Of a stretch of 57,601 nucleotides of DNA, positions 7,477 through 16,370 are shown one piece after another. The notes below the pieces were generated by a model. That model was given only the letters and a program-made list of their open reading frames with translations, was not told the origin of the DNA and did no database searches. Position numbers and translations under genes: made by a program. Within the stretch, counting starts at the first letter, position 1, and each line of letters starts with the position of its first letter. The stretch spans positions 1 to 57,601 of the forward strand of contig JBGPYB010000008.1 in assembly GCA_041493035.1 (NCBI GenBank), written 5' to 3'. This stretch comes from JBGPYB01 sp041493035 (lineage in GTDB: Bacteria; Acidobacteriota; Vicinamibacteria; Fen-336).

Positions 7477-9120
7477 CTACAAGTCCTCGACGCGCAGGAC
7501 GACCTCCGTCGATTTCCAGGCCTCTTCGAAGTCGCGTCGCGCTGCGGCGGCTTCGGCCGGCGCGTGGGTGGCCTCGAGGCTCTTCCAGAGGCCGAAGAGC
7601 GACCGCCCGTTCTTCGCGTTGCGAGCGAGATCCTGGCGGAAGGCCTCGGCCGCGTCCTGGGCACGCCCCTGGCGCAGCAGGTCACCTCCAAGGGATTCCC
7701 GGCCGGGAAGCGGCCAGATCGGGGGCTCGTCGTACGGCAGCAGGTCTTCGGCCAGGATCGCGCTCCTCCAGGCTTCGACGGCTGCGGCTCCCTCCCCGCG
7801 AGCCGAGGCCAGCCTCGCGTCCAGGACCAGCGCCGCGACGGCGAGGACTTGGCGGGAGGGCGTCAGGTTGAACATCGCGTCGGCGGGAACCGCTCCGCGC
7901 AAGGTTGCGAACGCACGCCGCTCTTCGTCCGCTCCGGCGACGTCGCGCAGCGCCGCCTTCGCGATGGCGCGGGCCTGGCGCCAGAGGGCGCGGGTCGCGG
8001 CCAAGGGCACGGCGGGCTCCGGAAACGCCAGCACCTCGTCCCAGCGTTGAAAGCGCAGGGCGACGTAGATCGGCGTCGGCATCACGTACTCCACCATGGG
8101 CATTTCCTTTACCAAGGGTGCCGCGATCTCGGCTACCTTGCGCCCCGCCTCGCGCGCCACCTTCTCCTGCCCCGCCATGGCCGCAGCCGCAGCGAGGAAG
8201 TGGAAGTTGTGGGCGTAGTACATCGGCACGTAGACGCCCTGGGCGCCTCCGGACTTCTTGAAATAGGCCTCGTCGACGCGGGTGGCGATGGCGTTGGCCT
8301 CGGCGGCTCCGACGTAGTTGCCGGTGCGCATGTAGGTGTGGGCGGGCATGTGAACGAGGTGCCCCGCTCCGGGGACGAGGGTCTTCAGCCGATCGGCGCT
8401 CGCGAGGGCCCGTCCGGGATCAGGGGAAGCCTCGGTGGCGTGGATGTAGTAGTGGTTGGCACCGGGATGGTTCGGATCGCGCTTCATCACGGACTCGAGG
8501 ACCGCGAGGATCTCCTCGGTCCCGGGGGCGGGGGAGCCATCGGGCTTCCAGAGCTGCCACGGGCGCAAGTCCATGAGGGACTCGGCATAGAGAGTGGCGG
8601 CATCGAGGTCGTGGGGAAAGTGGCGCGACAGCTTCCCCATCGCGCGGGCGAAGGCCTGGTCGAGGGGCGCCCGGTCGCCGGGAGGCTGGGGCACGTAGCG
8701 TTTCGCGATGGCGGCGATGTATTCCTTCTCCCGCGGGCTCGCCCGGCCCGCGAGCTTCCGCGCCTCCGCCACGGCTCCGACGGCCTTCCGGTTCCTGTCG
8801 GGGTCGATGGGGAGGTTGTAGTTGGGGCCGAGGACGAACGCAACTCCCCACCAGGCCATGGCGCACGTCGGGTCCAGCCGCGCCGCCTCGCGGAAGGCAC
8901 GCTCGGCTTCGTCGTGGTTGAAGCCGTAGACGAGGCGAAGGCCTTGGTCGAAGTAGCGCTGGGCTTCGGTCGATTTCGTCGTGATCTCGTGGTGATGGGT
9001 GCCGAGATCGTCGAAGAGGGTAACCGGCAAAGGCGGCGCCGGCGGCGGGGTGTGATCGTGCTGGGCGGGGGCCGGCACGGCCAGCAGCGCGAGGACAAAG
9101 GCAAGCAGAGAGGATCGCAT
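7477..9120 (-). CDS. exported TPR protein with conserved histidine clusters
   Basis: This 547-residue protein has a signal peptide (residues 1-19, cut after APA) and TPR-like helical repeats. The first repeat near 55-90 reads YFDQGLRLVYGFNHDEAERAF. The centre holds histidine-rich motifs (HYYIHA, then GHLVHMPAHTY) that look more like a metal site than a scaffold. I recognise the general family, common in Acidobacteriota and Bacteroidota, but not a defined function. The ATG at 9120 is chosen because the signal peptide starts there; an upstream in-frame start would overlap the pirin gene. It lies 19 bases downstream of the pirin gene and is probably co-transcribed with it. Confidence 0.8.
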   Translation of the reverse strand: MRSSLLAFVLALLAVPAPAQHDHTPPPAPPLPVTLFDDLGTHHHEITTKSTEAQRYFDQGLRLVYGFNHDEAERAFREAARLDPTCAMAWWGVAFVLGPNYNLPIDPDRNRKAVGAVAEARKLAGRASPREKEYIAAIAKRYVPQPPGDRAPLDQAFARAMGKLSRHFPHDLDAATLYAESLMDLRPWQLWKPDGSPAPGTEEILAVLESVMKRDPNHPGANHYYIHATEASPDPGRALASADRLKTLVPGAGHLVHMPAHTYMRTGNYVGAAEANAIATRVDEAYFKKSGGAQGVYVPMYYAHNFHFLAAAAAMAGQEKVAREAGRKVAEIAAPLVKEMPMVEYVMPTPIYVALRFQRWDEVLAFPEPAVPLAATRALWRQARAIAKAALRDVAGADEERRAFATLRGAVPADAMFNLTPSRQVLAVAALVLDARLASARGEGAAAVEAWRSAILAEDLLPYDEPPIWPLPGRESLGGDLLRQGRAQDAAEAFRQDLARNAKNGRSLFGLWKSLEATHAPAEAAAARRDFEEAWKSTEVVLRVEDL

Positions 9121-9139
9121 GTTCACACTCCAGGGTTTG

Positions 9140-9838
9140 TTATGCCAGGTCGAAGACGAGGACCTCGGCTTCGGCATTTGCGGCCAAACGAACCTCCGTC
9201 TCGTCGCTCATGGCCAGCCCGTCGCCTTGGTCGGCGGTGATGCCGTTCACGACGGCTCGGCCACGAGCCACGTGGACCCACGCGTGACGCCCCTTGGAGA
9301 GGGGATGCGAACGCTCCGCTCCGACAGCCAGCCGCGCCACGAAGAGATCGACGTCCTGGTGAACGTGGATGGAGTTGTCTCGCCCGTCCTTCGAAGCGAG
9401 CAGGGCGAAGCCGTCCCGGGCCGCGGCGGCGTCGAAGGTCTTCTGGTCATAGGCCGGCGGCAGGTCTCGAGTATCGGGAATGACCCAGATTTGAAGAAAA
9501 TGGACAGGCTCCGTCTTGGACGCGTTGTACTCGCTGTGGGTGACGCCAGTCCCCGCTCGCATGAACTGGATCTCCCCCGGGCGGATGACGCCGCCGCCGC
9601 CGGTCGAGTCCTTGTGCTCCAAGGCCCCCTCCAGGACATACGAAAGGATCTCCATGTCCCGATGTCCGTGTGTCCCGAATCCGGCGCCGGCCTTCACGCG
9701 ATCGTCGTTCAGAACGCGCAGACTCCGGAAACCCACGTTCTGCGGATCGAAGTATTCGCCGAAGGAAAACGTGTGACGGCTATCGAGCCAGCCCCAATCC
9801 GTCCCGCCACGTTCCTCCGCCTTGCGTATCTGGATCAT
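9140..9838 (-). CDS. pirin-family cupin protein (YhhW/quercetinase-like)
   Basis: This 232-residue bicupin has the pirin metal-binding histidines in FGTHGHRDMEI (near residues 55-65) and HSEYN (near 101-105). The N-terminal cupin is catalytic-looking and the C-terminal one more degenerate. Family members are iron-dependent quercetin 2,3-dioxygenases or redox-sensing co-regulators; which applies here cannot be told. It is cytoplasmic, with no signal peptide. It is the first gene of a two-gene unit with the TPR protein and is divergent from nuoB. Confidence 0.88.
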   Translation of the reverse strand: MIQIRKAEERGGTDWGWLDSRHTFSFGEYFDPQNVGFRSLRVLNDDRVKAGAGFGTHGHRDMEILSYVLEGALEHKDSTGGGGVIRPGEIQFMRAGTGVTHSEYNASKTEPVHFLQIWVIPDTRDLPPAYDQKTFDAAAARDGFALLASKDGRDNSIHVHQDVDLFVARLAVGAERSHPLSKGRHAWVHVARGRAVVNGITADQGDGLAMSDETEVRLAANAEAEVLVFDLA

Positions 9839-9899
9839 CGCCCTCTCCTCGAGTCATCATAAGCGCGGGAAAGGCATGACGGGCGCGCAGGCCTTGCGG

Positions 9900-9905
9900 T
9901 ATGAT
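9900..9905 (+). promoter_or_regulatory. putative -10 element TATGAT of the nuo cluster
   Basis: TATGAT lies 66 bases before the nuoB start in the divergent region between pirin and nuoB. It matches four of six consensus bases plus a conserved TAT. No clear -35 box is visible at standard spacing. Confidence 0.35.
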
Positions 9906-9970
9906 GCCCACCGCTCGCCGGCGCGGCGTTTCAATCCCGGAGCAGACGGCGGAGGGAAAGGGTCCTGACC

Positions 9971-10663
9971 ATGGGACTTTTCGACATTCTCAAGGGCAAA
10001 TGGGTGGACCCTACGTACGCGTCGGTCCACGAGGGCGGCAACGTCATCACGACCAGGCTCGATGCCGTGGTCAAGTGGGGACGGAAGTCTTCCTTGTGGC
10101 CGATGCCCTTTGGGACCGCGTGCTGCGCCATCGAGTTCATGGCCCTCTCGGCCTCTCATTACGACATGGCCCGCTTCGGCGCCGAGGTGCTTCGCTTCTC
10201 CCCGCGCCAGGCCGACCTCATGTTCGTGGCCGGAACGATTCCCGACAAGCTCGCCCCTGTGCTCAAGACGATCTACGACCAGATGCCGGAGCCCAAGTGG
10301 GTGATTTCCATGGGCGTCTGCGCTTCGTCGGGGGGCTTCTATCGTTCGTACCACACGATGCAGGGGATCGACGAGATCATCCCCGTCGATGTCTACGTCC
10401 CCGGCTGCCCGCCCTCTCCCGAGGCCCTCGTGATGGCCATCATGAAGGTTCAGGAGAAGATCGAGAAGGGCGACCAAGCCAAGGTTCCGCAGGGGGCGCA
10501 TCGGCTGGGCGCGCCCGGCGACGGTGCCATCGACCGTCGCGCGCGACGGCAGTTCTGGGCCAAGGACGACGGCGAGCGGGCGAAGCAGGGCCTTCCGCCG
10601 AGGGGCAAGCTGGAGCTTCGGGTGCTGCCGCAAGAGACCGACGCGAGCGGGCATCATGGCTAG
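9971..10663 (+). CDS. nuoB: NADH-quinone oxidoreductase subunit B
   Basis: NuoB carries the terminal N2 [4Fe-4S] cluster of respiratory complex I, next to the quinone site. All ligands are present: the tandem cysteines of CCAIEF near residue 50, the cysteine in SMGVCASSGG, and VPGCPPSPE. The 230 residues include a C-terminal tail of about 60 residues beyond the conserved core, charged and probably flexible. It is the first gene of the cluster; nuoA, normally just upstream, is replaced by the divergent pirin gene. It overlaps nuoCD by eight bases, so the two are translationally coupled. Confidence 0.95.
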   Translation: MGLFDILKGKWVDPTYASVHEGGNVITTRLDAVVKWGRKSSLWPMPFGTACCAIEFMALSASHYDMARFGAEVLRFSPRQADLMFVAGTIPDKLAPVLKTIYDQMPEPKWVISMGVCASSGGFYRSYHTMQGIDEIIPVDVYVPGCPPSPEALVMAIMKVQEKIEKGDQAKVPQGAHRLGAPGDGAIDRRARRQFWAKDDGERAKQGLPPRGKLELRVLPQETDASGHHG

Positions 10664-12377
10664 CGCCCTCGACACGGCGACGACGACGCCTCCCGCCGGC
10701 ACGACGAGCCCGACCGTGCGCGTGCTCCGCGAGAGCCTCGGGGACCAGGTCCTGCGCGTCCAGGAGTTCCGCGGCGATCTCGCGATCACCGTGTCGCGCA
10801 AGGCTTGGGTCCAGGCCGCTACGCTGCTCCGCAGCCATCCCGAACTGGACTACAAGCTCTTCCTCGACCTCTGCGGCGTCGACTTCCTTGACAAGGAAGA
10901 CCATGACGACCGGTACGCGGTCGTCCTTCACGCGTACTCGGTGTCAAAGAAGCACCATGTCCGGCTGAAGACGTCCCTTCCGGAGGCCGACCCGACCGTC
11001 GACACACTGATCGGTGTCTACAAGGGGGCCAACTGGTTCGAGCGCGAGGCGTGGGACCTGTACGGGATCGTCTTCAAGGGGCACCCGGACCTGAGCCGCA
11101 TCCTGACCCACGACTCTTTCGTGGGGCATCCGATGCGGAAGGACTACCCGACCGCGCAACGCCACGTCCTAAAGGAGCCGAGGAGCATGCTCCTCCTGCA
11201 TGTTCCCGAAGGGACGGAGCACACCATCGTGAACGTGGGCCCATCCCACCCGGCGATGCACGGCACCTTCCGGCTCCAGGCCCTCATGGAGGGGGAGACG
11301 ATCGTCGACGCCGAGGCCGAGATCGGCTACATGCACCGCAACTTCGAGAAGATGGCCGAGTCGCGGACGTATTGGCAGGTGATTCCCTACACCGACCGGC
11401 TGAACTACTGCTCGTCGTTCATGAACGGCCACGGATGGGCCCTGGCGGTGGAGAAGCTCCTCGGCGTCCCGGCTCCGCCCCGCGCCGAAGCCGTCCGGGT
11501 GATCCTCTCGGAGCTCTCGAGGATCATGGACCACTTCGTCTGCATCTCGACCAACGTGGTCGACCTGGGGGCCATCACCCCCTTCTTCGTGGTCTTCCGG
11601 GCCCGCGAGGCCATCTACGAGCTCCTCGAGTCGTGCTGCGGCGCGCGCCTTACGGTCTCCTACGTCCGCATCGGCGGCCTGGCCCAGGACGTCCCAGACG
11701 ACTTCGAGGCGCGCTGCCGCACGACCCTCGCCTGCGTCCGCGAGAACATCGACATGATGGACCGCCTCCTGACGCGGAACTCGATCTTCGTCAACCGCTT
11801 CAAGGACGTGGGCGCCATGAACGCCGATGACGCGCTCTCGTGGGGCTGGGTGGGGCCTTGCCTCCGCGGCTCGGGCGTCGCCTACGACATCCGGAAGGAC
11901 CACCCGTACTCGGGGTACGAGCAGTACGACTTCGACGTCCCCGTGGGGACCGTCGGCGACTGCTACGACCGGTACCTGGTCCGCCTCGAGGAGATGCGCC
12001 AGAGCCTGCGGATCATCGAGCAGGCTCTCGCGAAGCTGCCGAAGGGGCCCGTCATCGTCGACGACAAGAGGGTGGCCCTGCCACCCAAGACCGACGTCTA
12101 CTCCAACATCGAAGCCCTCATGAACCACTTCAAGCTGGTCTATGACGGCATCCTGCCTCCGCCGGGCGAGGTCTACGGCTACACCGAAGCGGCCAACGGC
12201 GAGCTGGGTTACTACATCGTGAGCGACGGCCAGAAGCACCCGTGGCGCGTGAAGGTGCGACCGCCCTGCTACAACATCTACCAGGCCTACGCATACATGG
12301 TCCGGGGCGGCCTCCTCGCCGATGCGGTCGCGATCATCGGTGGCCTGAACGTCGTGGCCGGCGAGCTCGACCGGTGA
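10656..12377 (+). CDS. nuoCD: NADH-quinone oxidoreductase subunit C/D fusion
   Basis: This 573-residue protein fuses NuoC (about 25-185) and NuoD (about 190-573), the hydrophilic arm subunits that shape the quinone pocket of complex I. The NuoC signature WFEREAWDLYGI is near residue 125. NuoD begins after the linker with GPSHPAMHGTFRL and ends GELDR as expected. Fused nuoCD is known from Enterobacteria and several other phyla. The ATG at 10656 is chosen because it overlaps nuoB as ATGGCTAG and the upstream extension reads the nuoB tail out of frame. The gene ends at the edge of a tandem repeat that separates it from nuoG. Confidence 0.94.
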   Translation: MASALDTATTTPPAGTTSPTVRVLRESLGDQVLRVQEFRGDLAITVSRKAWVQAATLLRSHPELDYKLFLDLCGVDFLDKEDHDDRYAVVLHAYSVSKKHHVRLKTSLPEADPTVDTLIGVYKGANWFEREAWDLYGIVFKGHPDLSRILTHDSFVGHPMRKDYPTAQRHVLKEPRSMLLLHVPEGTEHTIVNVGPSHPAMHGTFRLQALMEGETIVDAEAEIGYMHRNFEKMAESRTYWQVIPYTDRLNYCSSFMNGHGWALAVEKLLGVPAPPRAEAVRVILSELSRIMDHFVCISTNVVDLGAITPFFVVFRAREAIYELLESCCGARLTVSYVRIGGLAQDVPDDFEARCRTTLACVRENIDMMDRLLTRNSIFVNRFKDVGAMNADDALSWGWVGPCLRGSGVAYDIRKDHPYSGYEQYDFDVPVGTVGDCYDRYLVRLEEMRQSLRIIEQALAKLPKGPVIVDDKRVALPPKTDVYSNIEALMNHFKLVYDGILPPPGEVYGYTEAANGELGYYIVSDGQKHPWRVKVRPPCYNIYQAYAYMVRGGLLADAVAIIGGLNVVAGELDR

Positions 12378-12548
12378 CGGACACAACGGACACAACGGAC
12401 GCAACGGACACCACGGACACCACGGAGACACGGAGACACGGAGGGATGAGAACGACTCCGGAAAGAGGCGCCGAGCCCGCAAGAGTCTTCGTGGATGTCC
12501 TTGTGCTCCGTTCCCTCCGTGATCTCCGTGCCTCCGTGGTTTCTTCTT
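12378..12548. repeat. tandem 9-mer array and inverted CACGGAG repeat between nuoCD and nuoG
   Basis: From 12381, five 9-base units (two ACACAACGG, one ACGCAACGG, two ACACCACGG) are followed by two 8-base units AGACACGG. The opposite arm, 12504-12541, carries the complementary CTCCGT units, so the element is an imperfect inverted repeat around a 60-base centre. The 27 bases at 12515-12541 recur exactly, in reverse complement, at 25763-25789. It is noncoding; frames through it give the low-complexity HGGTEITEGTE-type peptides that are a familiar annotation artefact. The nuoG ribosome site lies at its right edge. Confidence 0.85.
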
Positions 12549-12558
12549 AGGAACATAG

Positions 12559-14148
12559 ATGCCCAAGTGCACCATCGACGGCAAGGAGATCGAGGTCCCC
12601 GCGGGGACCACCGTTCTACAGGCGGCTCTCGCCAACGGAATCGACATCCAGTACTTCTGCTGGCATCCCGACCTCGCCGTCGACGGGAACTGCCGCACCT
12701 GCACCGTCGAGATCGAGAAGATGCCGAAGCTCCAGATCGCCTGCAACACGGCGATCACCGAGGGCATGGTCGTGAAGACCACGAGCGACAAGGCCAAGGG
12801 CGCGCAGCGCTCGGCCCTCGAGTTCCTCCTCATCAATCACCCTATCGACTGCCCCGTCTGCGACCAGGCGGGAGAGTGCTACCTCCAGGACAGCTACATG
12901 AAGTACGGCCTCCACGACTCGGAGATCGTGCTGGAAGAGAAGGTCCACAAGCGGAAGGTCGTCGACCTCGGACCCATCATGCTGGACGCGGAGCGCTGCG
13001 TCCTCTGCTCGCGCTGCCTCCGTTTCGAGCGGGAGGTCACGGGGACCAACAGCTTCGAGTTCGTGAACCGCGGCGATCACACCCAGATCTCCACTTTCGA
13101 GGAGCGGCCCATCACCCACAACTACGCGGGGAACCTGGCTGACGTCTGCCCGGTGGGAGCCCTTCTCTCGAGCGACTTCCGGTTCAAGATGCGCGTCTGG
13201 TTCCTGAAGAGCACCGACTCGGTCTGCCCGGGCTGCTCAACAGGGTGCAACATCAGCGTCGACGATCGCGACGGCGAGGTGCAGCGCCTCCGGCCGCGCC
13301 GCAACGTCGACGTGAACAAGTCCTGGATCTGCGACGATGGGCGCGCGCTCTACAAGCAGATCGACGTTCCCGAACGGATCAGCGGTGCGCGCTTGCGCAA
13401 GGCCGGGGCATGGGAGGGCGTGACGGTCGCAGCGGCTCTCGACGCCGTCGGCTCGGCGCTCAAAGGGGCTGGCCGTGCCGCCGCATTCCTGGCGTCCCCC
13501 CAAGGCACCAACGAGGACCTCTTCGCGTTTCGGACCTTGGCGGACGCCGTCGGCGGCAGGCTGGACTTCCGCGTCGGGGATCCCCAGGACAAGCTGCGCG
13601 TCCGCTCCGACAACGTACTCCTCCGCGAGGATCGCAACCCCAATACTCAAGGATGCCTGGACCTGGGCCTCGCGCGAGACGGAGTGGGGGATATTTTGTC
13701 GGCGTGCGCGGCCGGACAGATTCGGGTGCTCGTCCTTCAGGGCCCGGAGTTACTCCGGCTTCCGGGAGCCGTGGCGGCTCTCGACAAGGTCCCGTTCATC
13801 GCCGTAATGGCCACCCACGAGGGGCCGGAGCTGGCCCGCGCCCACGCCGTTCTTCCTGCAGCCTTGTGGGCCGAGGTCGAGGGAACGTTCACCAACTTCC
13901 AGCGGCGCGTGCAGCGGATCAAGAAGGCCGTTCCGGCTCCGGGCGATGCGTGGCCACGGTGGGAGCTGGCCTCCGGGCTCGCGCAGCGCGTCGGTGGATC
14001 TCTCCCGGCGGCGTCGGCCCGGGAGGTCTTCGCGCTGCTGACTCGGTCGGTGGCCGACTACGCGACCCTCGACTTCAAGGCCCTGGGTGCAACGGGCCGC
14101 GTGCTGTCCCTCCGCGGCGGGGCCGACGCGCAGGAGGCGCGCGCTTAG
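12559..14148 (+). CDS. nuoG: NADH-quinone oxidoreductase subunit G
   Basis: NuoG is the large iron-sulfur subunit of the complex I peripheral arm. The 529 residues contain a [2Fe-2S] ferredoxin domain (cysteines at about 33, 44, 47 and 59), the HxxxC cluster (HPIDCPVCDQAGEC), a [4Fe-4S] site in RCVLCSRC...VCPVGAL, and the start of the molybdopterin-like domain with CPGCSTGCN. The C-terminal domain is much shorter than the 900-residue enterobacterial form. It follows the repeat element and is two bases upstream of nuoI. nuoE and nuoF, which normally precede it, are absent here. Confidence 0.93.
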   Translation: MPKCTIDGKEIEVPAGTTVLQAALANGIDIQYFCWHPDLAVDGNCRTCTVEIEKMPKLQIACNTAITEGMVVKTTSDKAKGAQRSALEFLLINHPIDCPVCDQAGECYLQDSYMKYGLHDSEIVLEEKVHKRKVVDLGPIMLDAERCVLCSRCLRFEREVTGTNSFEFVNRGDHTQISTFEERPITHNYAGNLADVCPVGALLSSDFRFKMRVWFLKSTDSVCPGCSTGCNISVDDRDGEVQRLRPRRNVDVNKSWICDDGRALYKQIDVPERISGARLRKAGAWEGVTVAAALDAVGSALKGAGRAAAFLASPQGTNEDLFAFRTLADAVGGRLDFRVGDPQDKLRVRSDNVLLREDRNPNTQGCLDLGLARDGVGDILSACAAGQIRVLVLQGPELLRLPGAVAALDKVPFIAVMATHEGPELARAHAVLPAALWAEVEGTFTNFQRRVQRIKKAVPAPGDAWPRWELASGLAQRVGGSLPAASAREVFALLTRSVADYATLDFKALGATGRVLSLRGGADAQEARA

Positions 14149-14150
14149 CC

Positions 14151-14738
14151 ATGGCCGTCAACGTCGTCACCGTCGACCGCAACACGCGCCCCGGCGTCGG
14201 GCCGATCCTCCTCGGAATGGCCCTCACCTTCAAGAACATGTGGCAGACCCTCTTCAGCCGCAAGGCTGCAACGATCCAGTTCCCCGAGCAGAAGAGGGTC
14301 ACGTCGGGACGCTACCGGGGGATCCATCTCCTCACGGTGCGCGAGGACGACACGCCGAAGTGCGTGGCGTGTTACATGTGCGCGACGGCCTGCCCCGCCG
14401 AGTGCATCTACATCGAGTCCGGCGAGAGGCCCGAGAAGGACATCGAGAAGTACCCGACCCGCTTCGAGATCGACCTGCTGCGCTGCGTCTACTGCGGCTT
14501 CTGCGTCGACGCCTGCCCCGAAGAAGCGATCATGATGAGCCGCGAGAACGACCTCGTGGGCACGACGCGGGAAGAGCTGGTGATCGACCGCGATCACCTC
14601 ATCGCGCGAGGCAAGCTGACCGAGTACGGTCCCGGCTATCGCCCCGACGAGCACGACGTCCGGCGCCCGGTTCGGATCGCGGCACTGGAGCGGCTCAAGA
14701 AGGAGCACGGCATCGTTCCGGGGATGCCGCAGCGCTAA
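14151..14738 (+). CDS. nuoI: NADH-quinone oxidoreductase subunit I
   Basis: NuoI carries the N6a and N6b [4Fe-4S] clusters that pass electrons towards NuoB. The 195 residues contain both ferredoxin motifs, CVACYMCATACP and CVYCGFCVDACP, each with the full four cysteines. The N-terminal amphipathic helix (LTFKNMWQTLF) is typical. The ATG at 14151 lies two bases after the nuoG stop; an upstream start would run through nuoG in another frame. nuoH, usually between nuoG and nuoI, is missing, as are nuoJ to nuoN downstream. Confidence 0.94.
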   Translation: MAVNVVTVDRNTRPGVGPILLGMALTFKNMWQTLFSRKAATIQFPEQKRVTSGRYRGIHLLTVREDDTPKCVACYMCATACPAECIYIESGERPEKDIEKYPTRFEIDLLRCVYCGFCVDACPEEAIMMSRENDLVGTTREELVIDRDHLIARGKLTEYGPGYRPDEHDVRRPVRIAALERLKKEHGIVPGMPQR

Positions 14739-14750
14739 ACGGAGGTCCAC

Positions 14751-16190
14751 GTGCCACGTTCCCTCCTCCGCGGCCTTGCCGCGGTGCTCGCCGTTCTCCA
14801 AGGGGCACTCCCGCTCTGGGCCACGTGCGGTGGTGGTGGTGGTGGTGGGCGCGGCGGGGCCAATCCGGGTGGGGACCTGGCCGAGCAGGTCTACCAGGTC
14901 CCCTGGAAGCTTCTGACCCCGGCCGACCCGGCGCCGGCGCGGGGCCTCGTCGTCTACTGGTTCCCGTCCTCCAACGAGGAGGTGAAGAGGTCGAGCTTGC
15001 GGACGTCCCGCGGCCTCTCCCTGTACGCGGCCCAGTGCGTCGCCATGGAGATCGCCGATGCCCGGTCGCCCGCGGGCCAGACGTTTGACGTGGCCGGCAA
15101 CCTTCCCATGGCCGTCCTCACCGACGGCGACGGGAAGCTCATCGGGCGCGTGGAGAACCAGGGAGGCTTCCTGAAGGCGCCCGAGGTCGAGAAGCTCGTT
15201 CGAGACGAGCTGAGGCGTCGCGACGACGCGTTGAACCTCCGCCTCACCGATGCCCGAGCCAAGGTCAAGGCCGCCGACAACGCCGGCGCCGCCCTGGCGT
15301 TCAAGGCCGTTTGGGACGAGCGCTGCCTCTTCCCCAAGAAGGGAAAGGACGCCGCTCGGGAACTGAAGAAGCTCGGCTCGCCGGTGCCGGAAGAGACGAC
15401 CGATAGAGCACCGCTGGCCGATCCGATATTCGAGGGCCCCGTTGCGGTGCGCGTCGTGGCGACGATGCGGAAGGGGCTGGAGGCCGAGCTGGCCGGGAAG
15501 TATACGGAAGCCGCCCGACTCTACGCCGAAGCCCAGGGCCTCGACCCTGCCGATCCGACGCCCCCGCGATACCTGGGCGAGCTGCACCGTCACCATACCG
15601 GCGAGTGGGCGAAATCGCGACAGGTGTTCGAGGCTCTACTCACCCGACCCGTCGATCCTCTGACGCGCGCGGTGGCCCTCCACGGTCTCGGCAAGATGAC
15701 GATCCACGAGGGCGCCTTCGCGAAGGGGCTCTCGCTCCTCGAAGACTCGGCGCGCGCGTTCCCCCTGGCCCTGGCCTACCGCAACCTGGCGGTCTACTGG
15801 AACTCGGAAGGGGATGCGGCGAAGACCGCGGCCTACGTCGAAGAAGCCCTCAAGCTGGATCCCGAGGACGCCTACAACCGCGTCTTCGCCGCCGTCTTCA
15901 TGGCCGCCAGCGGCCGGGGCGAAGAGGCGCTGCGCATAGCCCGCGAGAACGAGTCGCTGCTGCCCGCGTCCTACAACCTGGCCGCGATCTACGCCCAGAA
16001 CGGGGACAAGGCGCGGGCGCTGGCGCTCTTGAAGCGCCACTTCTTCACCTACGAGCGCTTCCAGGCGGTCCGCGGCGAGGAGATGATGGAAGCCCGGGTC
16101 GACGCCGTCTTCGCCTCGATCCGGACGGATCCGGTCTTCGTGGCTCTCACGGCCCAGGCCGATGGCCGGATGGCAATGCCCGGTCACTGA
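14751..16190 (+). CDS. exported TPR protein following the nuo cluster
   Basis: This 479-residue protein starts at GTG with a strong GGAGG six bases upstream, 12 bases after nuoI, and is likely in the same operon. The signal peptide ends near LPLWATC, followed by a run of seven glycines. A cysteine at the cleavage point hints at a lipoprotein, but the lipobox is weak. Residues 45-200 resemble a thioredoxin-like fold without a CxxC pair. TPR repeats fill about 230-450. Function is not recognised. Its position invites a role in respiratory-complex assembly, which is inference only. Confidence 0.75.
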   Translation: MPRSLLRGLAAVLAVLQGALPLWATCGGGGGGGRGGANPGGDLAEQVYQVPWKLLTPADPAPARGLVVYWFPSSNEEVKRSSLRTSRGLSLYAAQCVAMEIADARSPAGQTFDVAGNLPMAVLTDGDGKLIGRVENQGGFLKAPEVEKLVRDELRRRDDALNLRLTDARAKVKAADNAGAALAFKAVWDERCLFPKKGKDAARELKKLGSPVPEETTDRAPLADPIFEGPVAVRVVATMRKGLEAELAGKYTEAARLYAEAQGLDPADPTPPRYLGELHRHHTGEWAKSRQVFEALLTRPVDPLTRAVALHGLGKMTIHEGAFAKGLSLLEDSARAFPLALAYRNLAVYWNSEGDAAKTAAYVEEALKLDPEDAYNRVFAAVFMAASGRGEEALRIARENESLLPASYNLAAIYAQNGDKARALALLKRHFFTYERFQAVRGEEMMEARVDAVFASIRTDPVFVALTAQADGRMAMPGH

Positions 16191-16336
16191 GTCACCCACT
16201 GGGCAGCCAAGGGGTCCGGGCGCGACTCTGTCCTCGGCTTCCCGGCGCTCCGGCTGGTCGACTTCAGATCCTGAACAAGGTCCCCGCAGGCCCTTCGAAT
16301 GGGCTCTGCCCTACGTTGCCGGGGGCTGACGAAGCG

Positions 16337-16342
16337 TAGAAT
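16337..16342 (+). promoter_or_regulatory. putative -10 element TAGAAT
   Basis: TAGAAT lies 29 bases before the start of the regulatory-domain protein. TTGCCG at 16316-16321 could be a -35 box but the spacing is only 15. Confidence 0.45.
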
Positions 16343-16370
16343 CCAATCAGGCCCTCGACTGGAGGCCACG

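Noticed and set aside
12381..12441. Tandem 9-mers as a possible CRISPR array
   Set aside because: Units are directly abutting with no spacers and vary in length from eight to nine bases.
12287..12556. Minus-strand frame of 89 codons through the nuoCD-nuoG gap
   Set aside because: Its sequence is the repeat translated (HGGTEITEGTE and repeated RCV units). This low-complexity peptide is a known false gene type.
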